Positions 1-8,594 of a DNA stretch of 64,000 nucleotides are shown piece after piece. Both the position numbers and the translations under genes were made by a program. How positions within the stretch are numbered: position 1 is the first letter of the stretch; every line of letters begins with the position of its first letter. The stretch spans positions 1-64,000 of the forward strand of contig JAIRYV010000009.1 of NCBI GenBank assembly GCA_031267685.1, in the 5' to 3' direction. This DNA comes from Treponema sp. (lineage in GTDB: Bacteria; Spirochaetota; Spirochaetia; Treponematales; Breznakiellaceae). Below the pieces are notes generated by a model. It searched no databases, was not told the DNA's origin, and was given only the letters and a program-made list of their open reading frames with translations.

Positions 1-1
1 G

Positions 2-310
2 TGTTTTTTGAAGGGGAAGCGGAAGGAGGACTTTGACATGATAGCGGAGAGGAATGTGGAGGTACGGGGAGCGGTAGACACGTTGTACCGGTTGAGTGAG
101 GATCCTGAGACGCGAGCGAGGATGGAGTATCGCGAGAAGGCGCGGCATGATCACGCGACTCTGTTGCACGCGGCTGCCATGGAAGGCGAAGCACGGGGTG
201 AAGCGCAAAGCCGAGCGGAGATTGCCAGGAACATGAAAAGTCTGGGTTTCTCCCCGGAAGTGATAGAAAAGGCTACTGGTTTGGGGCCGGAGTCCATTAA
301 ACCGCTTTAG
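2..310 (+). CDS. C-terminal part of Rpn-family (PD-(D/E)XK) nuclease/transposase, runs off left edge
   Basis: The frame is open to the left edge, so the gene probably starts outside the window. The visible part is the charged C-terminal tail usual for Rpn/PDDEXK transposase-like proteins: an FLKGKRKEDFD segment, a helix with LYRLSEDPETRARMEYREKA, then a run of EGEARGEAQS type and a C-terminal LGFSPEVIEKATGL helix. The catalytic nuclease domain is not visible. These proteins are linked to recombination and often occur as many decaying copies. A second scrap of the same tail follows at 370-438. Family assignment is by motif recognition only. Confidence 0.7.
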   Translation, partial: CFLKGKRKEDFDMIAERNVEVRGAVDTLYRLSEDPETRARMEYREKARHDHATLLHAAAMEGEARGEAQSRAEIARNMKSLGFSPEVIEKATGLGPESIKPL

Positions 311-369
311 CCCGTCATACCCGACTCATGCACGAAAAGGGGGCGTTCTTTATTACATGGGCGGCCTGT

Positions 370-438
370 ATGGGACTGGCTGCGTTTTTGAAGGGGAAGT
401 GGAAAGAAGCAGAGTATGGGGAAATGGTAAATTGCTGA
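370..438 (+). pseudogene. Fragment of a second Rpn-family gene
   Basis: A short in-frame piece reads MGLAAFLKGKWKEAEYGEMV and ends at a TGA. Its AAFLKGKWKE matches the FLKGKRKED segment of the gene just upstream, so this is a scrap of a second copy. There is no start signal and nothing else of the gene remains. Confidence 0.6.
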
Positions 439-460
439 GGATGGGAAACTGCTTGTTGAC

Positions 461-560
461 ATTAAGATAAAGATAGCTTAGTATACATTCTCGTACCGCG
501 TATAGCGCGGGGAATCAAGGTCTGTAGATATGGCGACTCTGGTTCTTGGTATGGGGTTTC
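461..560 (+). mobile_element. Remnant of TnpB-type (IS200/IS605) right-end region, copy 1
   Basis: About 75 bases here (starting with the shared string AGATAAAGATAGCTTAGTAT, continuing through CTCGTACC and GCGGGGAATCAAGGT) match, with a few changes, the minus strand of 25431-25503. There the segment leads to an IS605-style terminal hairpin. One frame reads AGNQGL, like the conserved TAGNxGL tail of TnpB. The hairpin itself is not preserved at this copy. Homology to the second copy is visible; the element family is inferred. Confidence 0.5.
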
Positions 561-590
561 TGATACAGACTGTTTGCGTAGGTGAGGTGT

Positions 591-2033
591 ATGAAGGGTA
601 TTGAATACCGGGGACTGACTCGTATCGAGGGACCGGTGGTGATTACAGCGAGAAGCAAGAATGTGGGATTCAATGAGGTAGTCGCAGTGTATGACCGCGA
701 AGAAGGTCGACGGCTGGGGCGCGTGGTTGATATGAGCGAGGACTGGACTGCTATTCAGATATTTGGCAGTAACACGGGGCTTTCGGCAGACGAGGCGCGA
801 GTCGAGTTTCTGGGGAAGCCTATGGAACTCCGCGTGGGAATGGGGTTGCTGGGACGCATTTTCAACGGCTTGGGGGAGCCTATTGATGGGTATGGGGATA
901 TCTTTTCCTCAACCTGCCTTGATGTGAATGGTCTGCCAATCAATCCTTACGCCCGTACCTACCCGCGAGACTTTATTCAAACCGGCATCTCAGCCATTGA
1001 TGGTATGAATACGCTCATTCGGGGGCAGAAGTTGCCGATTTTTTCCGGGAATGGTCTGCCGCATAACCGGCTTGCCGCACAAATTGTGCGACAGGCAAAG
1101 ATTCTTAACGCTAATGAGCCGTTTGTGGTGGTGTTCTGCGCCATGGGTATTAAGTATGACGTGGCGCGTTTCTTCCTTGACGACTTTGAGAAGTCTGGTG
1201 TACTGGCAAATGTCGTTGTGTTCCTGTCGCTGGCGGATGCGCCGTCGCTGGAACGCCTGGTCGCGCCGAAATGCGCCCTGACCGCAGCAGAATACCTCGC
1301 TTACCAGAAAAACATGCATGTACTGGTCGTTATGACTGACATGACCAACTACTGCGAGGCATTGCGTGAGGTATCTTCAATCAGGGGTGAAGTGCCGAGC
1401 CGTAAGGGGTATCCGGGGTATCTCTATTCTGACCTTGCGTCACTTTATGAACGCGCTGGAAAGATTAACGGGTCGAGCGGGTCTATTACGCAGATTCCGA
1501 TTCTTACCATGCCGAATGATGATATAAGCCATCCGATTCCAGACTTGTCGGGGTATATCACTGAGGGGCAGATTGTGCTTGACCGTGAGCTGGCTCAACG
1601 TGGCGTGTATCCACCGGTGGCTGGTCTGCCGAGCCTGTCGCGCTTGATGAAAGACGGGATTGGCCCAGGCATGACGCGGGATGATCACAAGGACGTATCC
1701 AGTCAGCTCTTTGCGGCCTACTCAAAGGTTAAGCAGGTGCGTAACCTTGCGTCGATTATCGGGGAGGAGGAGCTTTCCGAGTCGGATAAGCAGTATCTGC
1801 ACTTTGGCGAGAAGTTTGAGCAGAAGTTTCTCTCTCAGGGCGAGTTTGAGAATCGTGATATTGAGCGTACTCTGAACATTGGCTGGGAAACGCTCACCGA
1901 GATACCACGTGATGAACTCCTGCGTATCAAGCAGGAACTCATCGAAAAATACCTTGATCCGATTCTTGCGTTCAAGGAGATGTCGGACAATATGAACAAT
2001 ATAGCCAGCAGCAGCCTACGGATGGTGGGTTAG
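591..2033 (+). CDS. atpB: V-type ATP synthase subunit B
   Basis: This is the non-catalytic B subunit of the V1/A1 head of a rotary ATPase, 480 residues. The beta-barrel N-terminus ([15 protein letters not shown]) is followed by the nucleotide-fold core with the degenerate P-loop SGNGLPHN near residue 152; lack of a normal Walker A lysine is typical of B subunits. The [29 protein letters not shown] block near residue 300 is diagnostic. ATG 591 is preferred because AGGTGAGG sits just before it; a GTG at 582 has no ribosome site. atpD follows after 2 bases. Unusually, the catalytic subunit gene atpA is not directly upstream; mobile-element debris is. Confidence 0.95.
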   Translation: MKGIEYRGLTRIEGPVVITARSKNVGFNEVVAVYDREEGRRLGRVVDMSEDWTAIQIFGSNTGLSADEARVEFLGKPMELRVGMGLLGRIFNGLGEPIDGYGDIFSSTCLDVNGLPINPYARTYPRDFIQTGISAIDGMNTLIRGQKLPIFSGNGLPHNRLAAQIVRQAKILNANEPFVVVFCAMGIKYDVARFFLDDFEKSGVLANVVVFLSLADAPSLERLVAPKCALTAAEYLAYQKNMHVLVVMTDMTNYCEALREVSSIRGEVPSRKGYPGYLYSDLASLYERAGKINGSSGSITQIPILTMPNDDISHPIPDLSGYITEGQIVLDRELAQRGVYPPVAGLPSLSRLMKDGIGPGMTRDDHKDVSSQLFAAYSKVKQVRNLASIIGEEELSESDKQYLHFGEKFEQKFLSQGEFENRDIERTLNIGWETLTEIPRDELLRIKQELIEKYLDPILAFKEMSDNMNNIASSSLRMVG

Positions 2034-2035
2034 GT

Positions 2036-2659
2036 ATGGCGCGAGAAAGTATTGCTCCTACCAAGAGCAATCTAATCAGGACTAAGGAGCGGCTTGCTAC
2101 TGCTGAGGAGGGCTATGACCTGCTTGAGCAGAAGCGAGAAATTCTTGTGATGGAGCTTATGCAGAAGGTGGAGGATGTGAAATTGCTGGAACGTGACATG
2201 GACGCACAGGTTGCCGTTGCGTATCCGGCGCTCAAGCGTATGCTCATTGTGGTGGGACGGGAACGGTCTGACCGGCTTTCCCGTGACATCAGGTACCGGT
2301 TCGAGATACATGAGAAAAGGGTAAGCGCTGCGGGCATGAGTCTCCCCAGCCTTGAAATCACTATGCCTGATGCGGAATTGAAGTATTCCCCGGCGAATTC
2401 ATTTGCGGAATGTGATGAAACGGTATTAGAATTCTTTAAGTTGTTAAAAATCGTAACTGAGTTGGCGGCGGTACGGACAATTACCTGGCGTTTGGCGCGC
2501 GAGGTTCGTAAAACCCAGCGCCGGGTGAATGCGCTTGAAAAAATGGTAATCCCAACCGCTAGAGAAACAAAAGTTTATATTGAATCGGCTCTGGAAGAGC
2601 GGGATAGGGATGCCTTCTTTACCAGTAAACTCCTGAAAAGGAAAGCCGGCAAGGAGTGA
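2036..2659 (+). CDS. atpD: V-type ATP synthase subunit D
   Basis: This is the central-stalk subunit D of the V/A-type ATPase, 207 residues, mainly two long helices that form the rotor shaft coupling the A3B3 head to the membrane ring. The N-terminus (IAPTKSNLIRTKERLATAEEGYDLLEQKREIL) and the C-terminal helix with TQRRVNALEKMVIP are hallmark segments of the family. It starts 2 bases after atpB, so the two are cotranscribed and probably translationally coupled. The membrane subunits I and K are not downstream; a UspA gene follows after 4 bases. They must lie elsewhere, as must A and E. Confidence 0.95.
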   Translation: MARESIAPTKSNLIRTKERLATAEEGYDLLEQKREILVMELMQKVEDVKLLERDMDAQVAVAYPALKRMLIVVGRERSDRLSRDIRYRFEIHEKRVSAAGMSLPSLEITMPDAELKYSPANSFAECDETVLEFFKLLKIVTELAAVRTITWRLAREVRKTQRRVNALEKMVIPTARETKVYIESALEERDRDAFFTSKLLKRKAGKE

Positions 2660-2663
2660 AGCT

Positions 2664-3149
2664 ATGATCAAACCATTGTTTTCTAATATTGTTGTCGCGG
2701 TTACTGGTTCCGACGCTTCTGTACTGGCGGCGAAGTATGCCATTGTTATGGCTAAAATGTACCGTTGTCGTCTTACAGCTGTGTATGTTGTTGATATTGC
2801 CACGATCCGGCAACTTACCCTGAGCAAAATCTTTATCCAGGATGAAGGTAATGAGTATGCCAATAGCCTCAAGGCTAATGGCGAGCGTTATCTCGCCTTT
2901 GTCGAGGAACTGGCGCGTACTAAGGGCATCAAGATCGAGCGGGCGATACGCAGTGGCGCAGTGTATACAGAAATCCTCACACTGGCGGACGAAAAAAAAG
3001 CCGATCTCATCATCTTGGGCGCATGGGAGAAAGACCGGAACGCACGGGACATCATTTCTCACTCCCATCGGGAGATTATGAATAACGCTAAGTGTTCGGT
3101 ACTGTTGGTGAAAGAATCCAACATGGATCAGATTTTTAGGCAAGCCTGA
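2664..3149 (+). CDS. Universal stress protein family (UspA) protein
   Basis: 161 residues with the Usp alpha/beta fold. It begins FSNIVVAVTGSDASVLAAKYAIVMAKM, has a central strand LTAVYVVDI, and ends with LADEKKADLIILGAWEKDR and a final strand CSVLLVKE. The ATP-binding signature GxxGx9G(S/T) is not intact: after ILGAW the expected glycines are missing, so this may be a UspA-type protein that does not bind ATP. AAGGAG lies 7 bases before the ATG. It follows atpD by 4 bases and is probably in the same transcript. Precise role unknown. Confidence 0.85.
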   Translation: MIKPLFSNIVVAVTGSDASVLAAKYAIVMAKMYRCRLTAVYVVDIATIRQLTLSKIFIQDEGNEYANSLKANGERYLAFVEELARTKGIKIERAIRSGAVYTEILTLADEKKADLIILGAWEKDRNARDIISHSHREIMNNAKCSVLLVKESNMDQIFRQA

Positions 3150-3164
3150 ACAGAGAGGCATGGA

Positions 3165-3572
3165 ATGAGAATAGCGATTGTGAGTGCTACGGCGCGACGG
3201 ACAGGGGTTCCCGATTATATAAAAGCCCTGCAAAAAGGTATGGAGGCCATGGGACACCGCGTTGACGTGGTTGATGCATGGACTGAGGATGGGTTTCGTC
3301 TGCCGGGCTATGAATACATTGTGGTATGCGCCGAGTCCATATCTCTCTTCGGTGGAAAGATGCCGGAGACTTTGCCGAAGATACTTGCCACAGGGAGCGG
3401 GCTCTCAGGCAAGAAAAGCGCAGCCTTTCTCAAGAAGACCGGCCCCTTCACCGGCAAGGCCTTTTCTAACCTGATGAAGGCCATGGAAAAAGAAGGTATG
3501 ATGGTCAACTGGAGCGACATCATTCTCTCGGTAACCCAGGCTGAAGCGTTGGGCAAGCATATCGGGGCCTGA
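3165..3572 (+). CDS. Small flavodoxin-like fold protein
   Basis: 135 residues. The start MRIAIVSATARRTG resembles the first strand and phosphate loop of a flavodoxin or DNA-processing Rossmann fold. Later strands (YEYIVVCAESISLFGGKMPETLPKIL, KKSAAFLKKTGPFTGKAFSNLMKAMEKEG) follow the flavodoxin order, with the sensible 'fence' of helices between. No clear FMN phosphate-binding TxTGNT motif is present. It lies 15 bases after the uspA-like gene and 12 before the J-domain gene. The fold is likely; cofactor and function are unknown. Confidence 0.6.
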   Translation: MRIAIVSATARRTGVPDYIKALQKGMEAMGHRVDVVDAWTEDGFRLPGYEYIVVCAESISLFGGKMPETLPKILATGSGLSGKKSAAFLKKTGPFTGKAFSNLMKAMEKEGMMVNWSDIILSVTQAEALGKHIGA

Positions 3573-3584
3573 CGCGCTGGCATT

Positions 3585-4358
3585 GTGGAAAACTATTACC
3601 GGCTTCTCGGCGTCAACGAGACTTCCTCCCCGCGGGAAATAAAAAAAGCGTTTCGTGAGCGGGCAAAACAGTTACATCCCGACATTGTCGGTAACGCCGC
3701 TGCAGGCGAAATGCGACGCTTGCTCGCCGCTTATGAAGTGCTGTCCAACCCTGACCGGCGCCACGAGTATGACCGTGCCTTTAACCGTATCTTTAAGAAA
3801 GGGAACTTCGATTACCGGGCTTTCTTGCAGGAACACGATGATCCCGCAAGTCAGGCTAAACTTGTGCTCTTCAATCTTATGCACATCGAGGAGGAACGCG
3901 CCCTGGAGATATGGCGGAAACAGGGTGGTCTGGGGTTTCCCCTGTACAAGTATCTGGATCAGGAAGACTGGATGGACTGTAGTTTTCTGCTGGCTGAGGA
4001 ACTGGAAAAACGACAGTGTTACTACGAGGCATTCATGCTTTTGGTAGACATTGTGCGGGAGGAGCGCCGTCGACCCTACTTCCGGCACTTCATTATCGAG
4101 GTAGAGGCGATTTTGAAGGATCTGGTTCGTCTGCGACTCAAATTATCGCTGGACGATAAAACGTATATCCTCTGTATGGAAAGCCTGATTGACCTGGGCT
4201 TTTCCTCGCATGACGAGGCCCGCTGGCTCCGTTCTATAGCGGAAAGTCTGGTTAAGCTGGGTGAACTCAAGTCAGCCCAGGGCGTATTTCGGGAAGCCCT
4301 GCGGCGCGATCCGCATCTCTCCAATACAGCACGACTCCGGCGCAAGCTGCAAGTCTGA
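3585..4358 (+). CDS. J-domain (DnaJ-like) protein with helical C-terminus
   Basis: 257 residues starting with GTG. Residues 3-70 form a J domain (YYRLLGVNETSSPREIKKAFRERAKQLHPD) with the HPD triad that stimulates DnaK ATPase. The Gly/Phe and zinc-finger regions of classical DnaJ are absent. The remaining ~185 residues are helical and look TPR-like (FMLLVDIVREERRRPYFRHF; LVKLGELKSAQGVFREALRRDP), which suggests a dedicated co-chaperone with its own binding partner. The gene ends 22 bases before map. No strong ribosome site is seen at the GTG, so coupling to the upstream gene is possible. Confidence 0.85.
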   Translation: MENYYRLLGVNETSSPREIKKAFRERAKQLHPDIVGNAAAGEMRRLLAAYEVLSNPDRRHEYDRAFNRIFKKGNFDYRAFLQEHDDPASQAKLVLFNLMHIEEERALEIWRKQGGLGFPLYKYLDQEDWMDCSFLLAEELEKRQCYYEAFMLLVDIVREERRRPYFRHFIIEVEAILKDLVRLRLKLSLDDKTYILCMESLIDLGFSSHDEARWLRSIAESLVKLGELKSAQGVFREALRRDPHLSNTARLRRKLQV

Positions 4359-4380
4359 AACACGGAAAACAAGGCATAGA

Positions 4381-5145
4381 ATGATTCGCTTAAAAAACGC
4401 AAAACAAATTGAAGGTATCCGCTCATCATGTCGTATGTTAGGTGCTATGTACCGGGAACTGATTCCTCTGGTGCAGCCGGGTGTTGAAACCCTTGAAATC
4501 GACTGTTGGACGCGGAACTGGATCAAGAAGGCAGGCGGTAAACCCGCGTTTCTGGGCTACGGCCCCAAGAAAAACCCCTTCCCAGCCGCTATCTGTATCT
4601 CCATCAATAACGAGGTGATTCACGGCATCCCGTCCAAGTGCCGTATTCGGGAAGGCGACCTGGTTTCGCTGGACTCTGGCATTGATCTGGATGGGTATAT
4701 TAGCGATCAGGCTATCAGCGTTGAGGTGGGTAAGGTGAGCGACGCGGTTCACCAGCTCAATATTGTTACACGGGAGTGCCTGTACAGGGGCATTGCAGCG
4801 GCAAAGGCTGGCGAGCGGCTTCTCCAAATCGCGCGGGCTGTGGAAAGCCACGCACGGACACACGGTTACGGGGTGGTACGCGAATACTGCGGCCACGGGG
4901 TTGGCCTGAGCCTCCACGAAGACCCGCAGGTTTCCAACTACCCGCACGGGCCAAACCCCCGCATGAACAACGGCCTGGTTATCGCTATAGAACCAATGAT
5001 CAACATGGGCAAGGCTGACATAAGGGTGCTGAACGACAACTGGACCGTTGTTACCGCCGACAAGCAGGTTTCCGCGCACTGGGAACACACCGTGGCGATC
5101 TTTGATGGACAGACAGAAATACTCACCGAAAGAGTTGACCAGTAA
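4381..5145 (+). CDS. map: Methionine aminopeptidase, type I
   Basis: Removes the initiator methionine from new proteins in the cytosol. 254 residues, the normal length for type Ia bacterial enzymes without a zinc-finger extension. All dinuclear metal ligands are visible: D98 (SLDSG), D109 (SDQA), H172 (GHGVGLSLHEDP), E204 (IEPMI) and E235 (EHTVAIF); H81 in VIHGIP is the substrate-side histidine. ATG 4381 starts the conserved MIRLKNAKQIEGIR N-terminus. The frame is open further upstream, but that part overlaps the J-domain gene and has no family features. Confidence 0.97.
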   Translation: MIRLKNAKQIEGIRSSCRMLGAMYRELIPLVQPGVETLEIDCWTRNWIKKAGGKPAFLGYGPKKNPFPAAICISINNEVIHGIPSKCRIREGDLVSLDSGIDLDGYISDQAISVEVGKVSDAVHQLNIVTRECLYRGIAAAKAGERLLQIARAVESHARTHGYGVVREYCGHGVGLSLHEDPQVSNYPHGPNPRMNNGLVIAIEPMINMGKADIRVLNDNWTVVTADKQVSAHWEHTVAIFDGQTEILTERVDQ

Positions 5146-5332
5146 CAAAAATTTGTCCCCTAAACTTGTAACTATTCGGAAAAGTTTTTATTATTATAGA
5201 TATAGCTTAATTAAAAAGCGCAAAAATCTGAATAGATCGCGGTTCAAAACAGGTTTTGTAACAAATTTGCCCATTGAAACATCTTGTTATCAAGTGTTTC
5301 CATTTTTCTCAGTTAAGAAAGGAGTGTATGTT

Positions 5333-6829
5333 ATGAGTCTTTTAAAAAAATTGTCCTCGAAGAGCTTTCTGTTCTTCAATTTGGTGCTGGTGGGAGTGGT
5401 TTTTGGTTTTACGCTCGCCTGTTTCTCCTTTTTCGGCCCCATGTCAAAGCTGGGAAAGGTTGCTCAGGCGGAACAGAATCAAGTGATGATTCCTGAAAGC
5501 GCCCTGTCCGTGGCGGAAAGCCTCCAGACCACGATTCAAGCCGTGTCCGCAAGGGTGGTTCCCTCGGTTGTCGAGATTGACACAGTATCTGTGGTTCAGC
5601 GGCAAAGCCAGAACTACAACGGCGTGCCTTGGGAATTCTTCTTTGGCCCGCAGCAGGATGGTCAGGGACAGAGCGAGTACCGTTCACAGGGACTCGGTTC
5701 CGGCATCATAGTCCGAAAGGACCGAGACACCTACTACGTGTTGACCAACTACCATGTAGTGGAAGACGTTACCGAGATTACCGTAAAAACCGATGATGGT
5801 AAGGAAGCTCCGGCAGCGCTGGTTGGCAAGGATGAACGTAAAGACCTGGCAATGGTTTCCTTCAAAAGCACTGATAGCTATCCGCTGGCAGTGCTGGGCG
5901 ATTCGGACGCGGTGAAGGTTGGCGACTGGGCTATTGCGGTGGGCAACCCGCTCAATTTCATGTCCTCTGTTACAATGGGCATTATCAGTGCGGTAGGGCG
6001 CACTAATGGGCCAGCAAACAACATCAATGACTTTATCCAGACCGACGCTTCTATCAATCAGGGCAATTCAGGTGGCCCACTCGTGAACATCAGAGGCGAA
6101 GTCATTGGGATCAACACATGGATCGTCAGTAATAGCAGCAGCAGCGGGTCTATTGGTATTGGATTCGCCATCCCTATCAATAACACCAAGCGCTCCATAG
6201 ACGAATTCATCAATACTGGCACAATCAGCTACGGCTGGCTGGGAGTTTCTCTCACTGAGCCTGACCGCGAAATAACTCAGGCGCTGAAACTCGATGGCAA
6301 GCGCGGCGCGCTGGCAGCAGAGGTCTTCATCGGATCGCCCGCTGATAAGGGCGGAATCAAACCCGGAGACTTTATCACCCATGTGAACGGCAGAGAAGCG
6401 CGTGGCTCAAGTCAGGTAACCTTGCTCGTTGGCGATCTCAAGCCCGGAGACCAGGCAACCTTCACGGTTATACGCGACGGCGTGTCCCGTGATTTCACCG
6501 TGCGTATTGAAGAGCGAACCGACGCAGCAGCTGCCGACAGTAAGAACCTCTGGCCCGGCGTGTATGCGGTTCCGCTTACCGACGCCCGCCGCAGCAGTCT
6601 TAGACTTGAACAGAATGTCCAGGGCGTTTATGTGGCACAGGTATATGCTGAATCTCCAGCAGCTGTCATCGGCCTACAACGCGGCGACCTGATCACCGGC
6701 ATCAATGACCAGCCGGTTACAGACCTGGCCTCGTTCTACCAAATTCTGCGGGACAAAACCGACAGGGAACTCTGGTTTAACATCACCCGTAGCTCTTCGA
6801 CTATGGAAACACTGAGGTTCAGGCGTTAA
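5333..6829 (+). CDS. degP: Periplasmic serine protease, HtrA/DegP family
   Basis: 498 residues. A hydrophobic N-terminal segment (FLFFNLVLVGVVFGFTLACFSFFG, about residues 12-35) anchors or exports the protein. The trypsin-like domain carries the triad H141 (LTNYHVVED), D171 (KDLAMVSF) and S246 (QGNSGGPLVN). PDZ1 follows from about 300 (YGWLGVSLTE) and PDZ2 from about 405. Its role is degradation or refolding of damaged envelope proteins. ATG 5333 has AAAGGAG 8 to 10 bases upstream; the frame is open far into map, but the AT-rich stretch before 5330 looks like leader, not protein. The 187-base AT-rich gap suggests its own promoter. A perfect hairpin follows the stop. Confidence 0.95.
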   Translation: MSLLKKLSSKSFLFFNLVLVGVVFGFTLACFSFFGPMSKLGKVAQAEQNQVMIPESALSVAESLQTTIQAVSARVVPSVVEIDTVSVVQRQSQNYNGVPWEFFFGPQQDGQGQSEYRSQGLGSGIIVRKDRDTYYVLTNYHVVEDVTEITVKTDDGKEAPAALVGKDERKDLAMVSFKSTDSYPLAVLGDSDAVKVGDWAIAVGNPLNFMSSVTMGIISAVGRTNGPANNINDFIQTDASINQGNSGGPLVNIRGEVIGINTWIVSNSSSSGSIGIGFAIPINNTKRSIDEFINTGTISYGWLGVSLTEPDREITQALKLDGKRGALAAEVFIGSPADKGGIKPGDFITHVNGREARGSSQVTLLVGDLKPGDQATFTVIRDGVSRDFTVRIEERTDAAAADSKNLWPGVYAVPLTDARRSSLRLEQNVQGVYVAQVYAESPAAVIGLQRGDLITGINDQPVTDLASFYQILRDKTDRELWFNITRSSSTMETLRFRR

Positions 6830-6842
6830 GTATTGAGCCTAC

Positions 6843-6868
6843 GCGGAGAGGAAGACAATCCTCTCCGC
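6843..6868 (+). terminator. Hairpin terminator after htrA
   Basis: Ten-base perfect arms GCGGAGAGGA and TCCTCTCCGC flank a 6-base loop, 14 bases after the protease stop. The T-run is weak (AATTTG), and the same hairpin could also serve the minus-strand gene ending at 6923. Confidence 0.75.
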
Positions 6869-6922
6869 ACCTCAATTTGTAACCCTTTCGCTATTCTGTA
6901 TGAATATGCGCAGCGCGAAGTA

Positions 6923-7216
6923 TCAATCGTTTCTACAAATATGTTCTAATTGTTCCTGCAGGCGCAGGGGAAGACTTACGGTTTTGAGCCGCGACTTTTC
7001 ACCAGCTTGCAGGTTCACGTCTTTTTTGGAGCAGCCAAGCGTTTTTGCAAGAAACGCGCAAAGCTCGGCGTTGGCCTTGCCATCTTCTGGCGCCGCCGCG
7101 ACTTTGACGCGGAGTCGGCCATCCTTCACGTCGAGTATCTGCGAGCGCGACGCTCCAGGCAGCGCTTTAATGTTGAGATATACAAGATCACCAGAAACAT
7201 GAATATAGTCTGCCAT
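6923..7216 (-). CDS. DUF167/YggU family protein
   Basis: 97 residues. The N-terminal YLNIKALPGASRSQILDVKDGRLRVKVAAAPEDGKANAEL and the following LAKTLGCSKKDVNLQAGEKSRLKTV are the conserved core of the DUF167 (YggU) family, small alpha/beta proteins of unknown function. ATG 7216 is chosen because AAGGAT lies 7 bases upstream; the frame extends to ATG 7234 and TTG 7240, but those sit on an inverted repeat without a ribosome site. The gene is divergent from the pantothenate kinase gene. Confidence 0.88.
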   Translation of the reverse strand: MADYIHVSGDLVYLNIKALPGASRSQILDVKDGRLRVKVAAAPEDGKANAELCAFLAKTLGCSKKDVNLQAGEKSRLKTVSLPLRLQEQLEHICRND

Positions 7217-7231
7217 CCATTTATCCTTGAA

Positions 7232-7253
7232 CATTGACAAAGCATTGTCAATG
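7232..7253. promoter_or_regulatory. 9-bp inverted repeat in the yggU/pantothenate kinase intergenic region
   Basis: Perfect arms CATTGACAA and TTGTCAATG are separated by AGCA. The repeat lies between two divergent genes and contains a TTGACA on each strand, so it may be an operator over divergent -35 boxes. Function is inferred only from position. Confidence 0.4.
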
Positions 7254-7335
7254 CCAACTTGTCAACAAACCACACTCACGGGTAAAGCCACTCAAGGCAC
7301 TTGCTGACAGTCAGTAAGTTCAGTATGCTCTTGCT

Positions 7336-8166
7336 ATGATTATTGGCATAGACATAGGCAGTACGATAACAAAAGCAGTGTCCATCGAAAACGGCAGCGT
7401 TGTAAGACAGATCAAGACCAAGGCGATGGACGCGGTAACCTCGGCAACGGGCGCTTTTGGCAAAATGCTCTTGGAAAATAATATAAAGCTGGCTGACATC
7501 CAAAAAATCAGGATAACAGGAGCTGGTTCATCCAAGATTAAAGGCGATATTTTTGGCATCCCCACGGAAAAGGTCAACGAAGTTACCGCAATCGGCGTCG
7601 GCGGCCTGTTTTTGGCCCATAAAGAGGCGGAACTGCCCCCAGAAAAACCCATCATCATCACCAATATAGGCACTGGCACGATCCTCATTGAGGCAAGCCG
7701 GGAAAAAATCGCACATCTGGGAGGTACTGGCGTTGGCGGCGGGACGATTCTTGGACTTTCAAAGCGGCTCATCTCGCTTTCCTCCTTCAACGACATCATG
7801 GACGCGGCCAAAGACGGCAACCGCAAACCCGTGGACCTCCTCCTCGAAGACATCACAGAGACCGACATCAGTTTTCTAAGCCGCGAATCCACAGCGGCCA
7901 ACTTCGGCAAAATGCTTGACACCGCTAAAAACGAAGACATCGCACTGGCCATCCACACCCTGGTCTTCGAGGTAATCGGAATGTTGTCCGCCTTCGCTGC
8001 CCGGGGCAAGCAGATAGACCACATACTCGTTACCGGCACTGGCAGCGACAACCCCATTGGCAAAAGTATCCTCGACAATGTCGGCTCAATGTATCACATC
8101 CGCTTCATCTACCCCTCAAAGGCCCAATACACCACTGCCATTGGAGCAGGCCTCGCGCCTTGCTAA
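7336..8166 (+). CDS. coaW: Type II pantothenate kinase
   Basis: Phosphorylates pantothenate, the first step of coenzyme A synthesis. 276 residues of the acetate/sugar-kinase fold: phosphate 1 motif GIDIGSTITKAV at the N-terminus, phosphate 2 region NIGTGTI near residue 113, and the type II (Fumble-like) signature HLGGTGVGGGTILGLSKRL near 129. The adenosine motif is LVTGTGSDNP near 234. The length matches bacterial type II enzymes. No strong ribosome site is seen before ATG 7336. Parts of its 3' end are repeated in degraded form just downstream. Confidence 0.85.
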   Translation: MIIGIDIGSTITKAVSIENGSVVRQIKTKAMDAVTSATGAFGKMLLENNIKLADIQKIRITGAGSSKIKGDIFGIPTEKVNEVTAIGVGGLFLAHKEAELPPEKPIIITNIGTGTILIEASREKIAHLGGTGVGGGTILGLSKRLISLSSFNDIMDAAKDGNRKPVDLLLEDITETDISFLSRESTAANFGKMLDTAKNEDIALAIHTLVFEVIGMLSAFAARGKQIDHILVTGTGSDNPIGKSILDNVGSMYHIRFIYPSKAQYTTAIGAGLAPC

Positions 8167-8310
8167 ATGCAAAGCCAGCTCCGTGTACCGATGTCTGGTA
8201 CTGGTGGCGCAGTATCCCGGTAACGCAGTGTCAGGCACCATGTCCGCTTCATCTACCGCTCCAACGCCCAGTACACCACCGCTATTAGAGTGGGCATCGT
8301 GCCTTGCCAA
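8167..8310 (+). pseudogene. Decayed duplicate of the 3' end of the pantothenate kinase gene
   Basis: The stretch from about 8205 to 8310 repeats the last ~130 bases of the preceding gene with many substitutions. Aligned blocks include TCCGCTTCATCTACC, GCCCAGTACACCAC and GTGCCTTGCC, in the same order and strand (original blocks at 8099-8163). No reading frame survives. Confidence 0.7.
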
Positions 8311-8434
8311 AGAGGAAGTCAGAGACCTAGCGCGCATCGCATCCGTCTTCCCCGCTCATCGGTTTTCAATGTGCGCGGCAAACTATCCCCACCCTTTGCT
8401 TGCCGCTTACACCCTACACAGTCAGTGTCCGCAC
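8311..8434. other. Intergenic stretch, no recognised content
   Basis: About 120 bases between the kinase remnant and the lipoprotein remnant. No frame, hairpin or match to the neighbouring duplicated units was recognised. Confidence 0.4.
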
Positions 8435-8583
8435 TAGTGTGGAGTGGTTACCGTCTTACCACTTACAGTCCATGTAAAATTGCTGATATCGCTATCGTTA
8501 CTGTTGGATATGCTCAATATCCCGCTCTCCTCAGCGTTGAAGGTGTCTGTATATGTCATCCCTCCCTGTGTACCTGTCCAAGA
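8435..8583 (-). pseudogene. Fragment of a lipoprotein gene, unit A of the duplicated locus
   Basis: Read on minus this gives GTQGGMTYTDTFNAEESG followed by a stretch with NFTWTVSGKTV, aligning with the middle of the lipoprotein pseudogene at 10152-10563 (GLTITPTFNADGSG and NFRWIVNGKTV). The signal peptide and the 3' third are deleted. It starts directly behind the barrel gene stop, as does its paralogue in unit B. The 3' break coincides with a CACTAGTG palindrome. Confidence 0.7.
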
Positions 8584-8594
8584 TTCCGGTCGTC

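Noticed and set aside
582-590. GTG start of atpB
   Set aside because: No ribosome site before it; ATG 591 has AGGTGAGG directly upstream.
5048-5332. N-terminal extension of the HtrA protease
   Set aside because: It overlaps map in another frame and the AT-rich leader; ATG 5333 has a good ribosome site and begins a signal/anchor segment.
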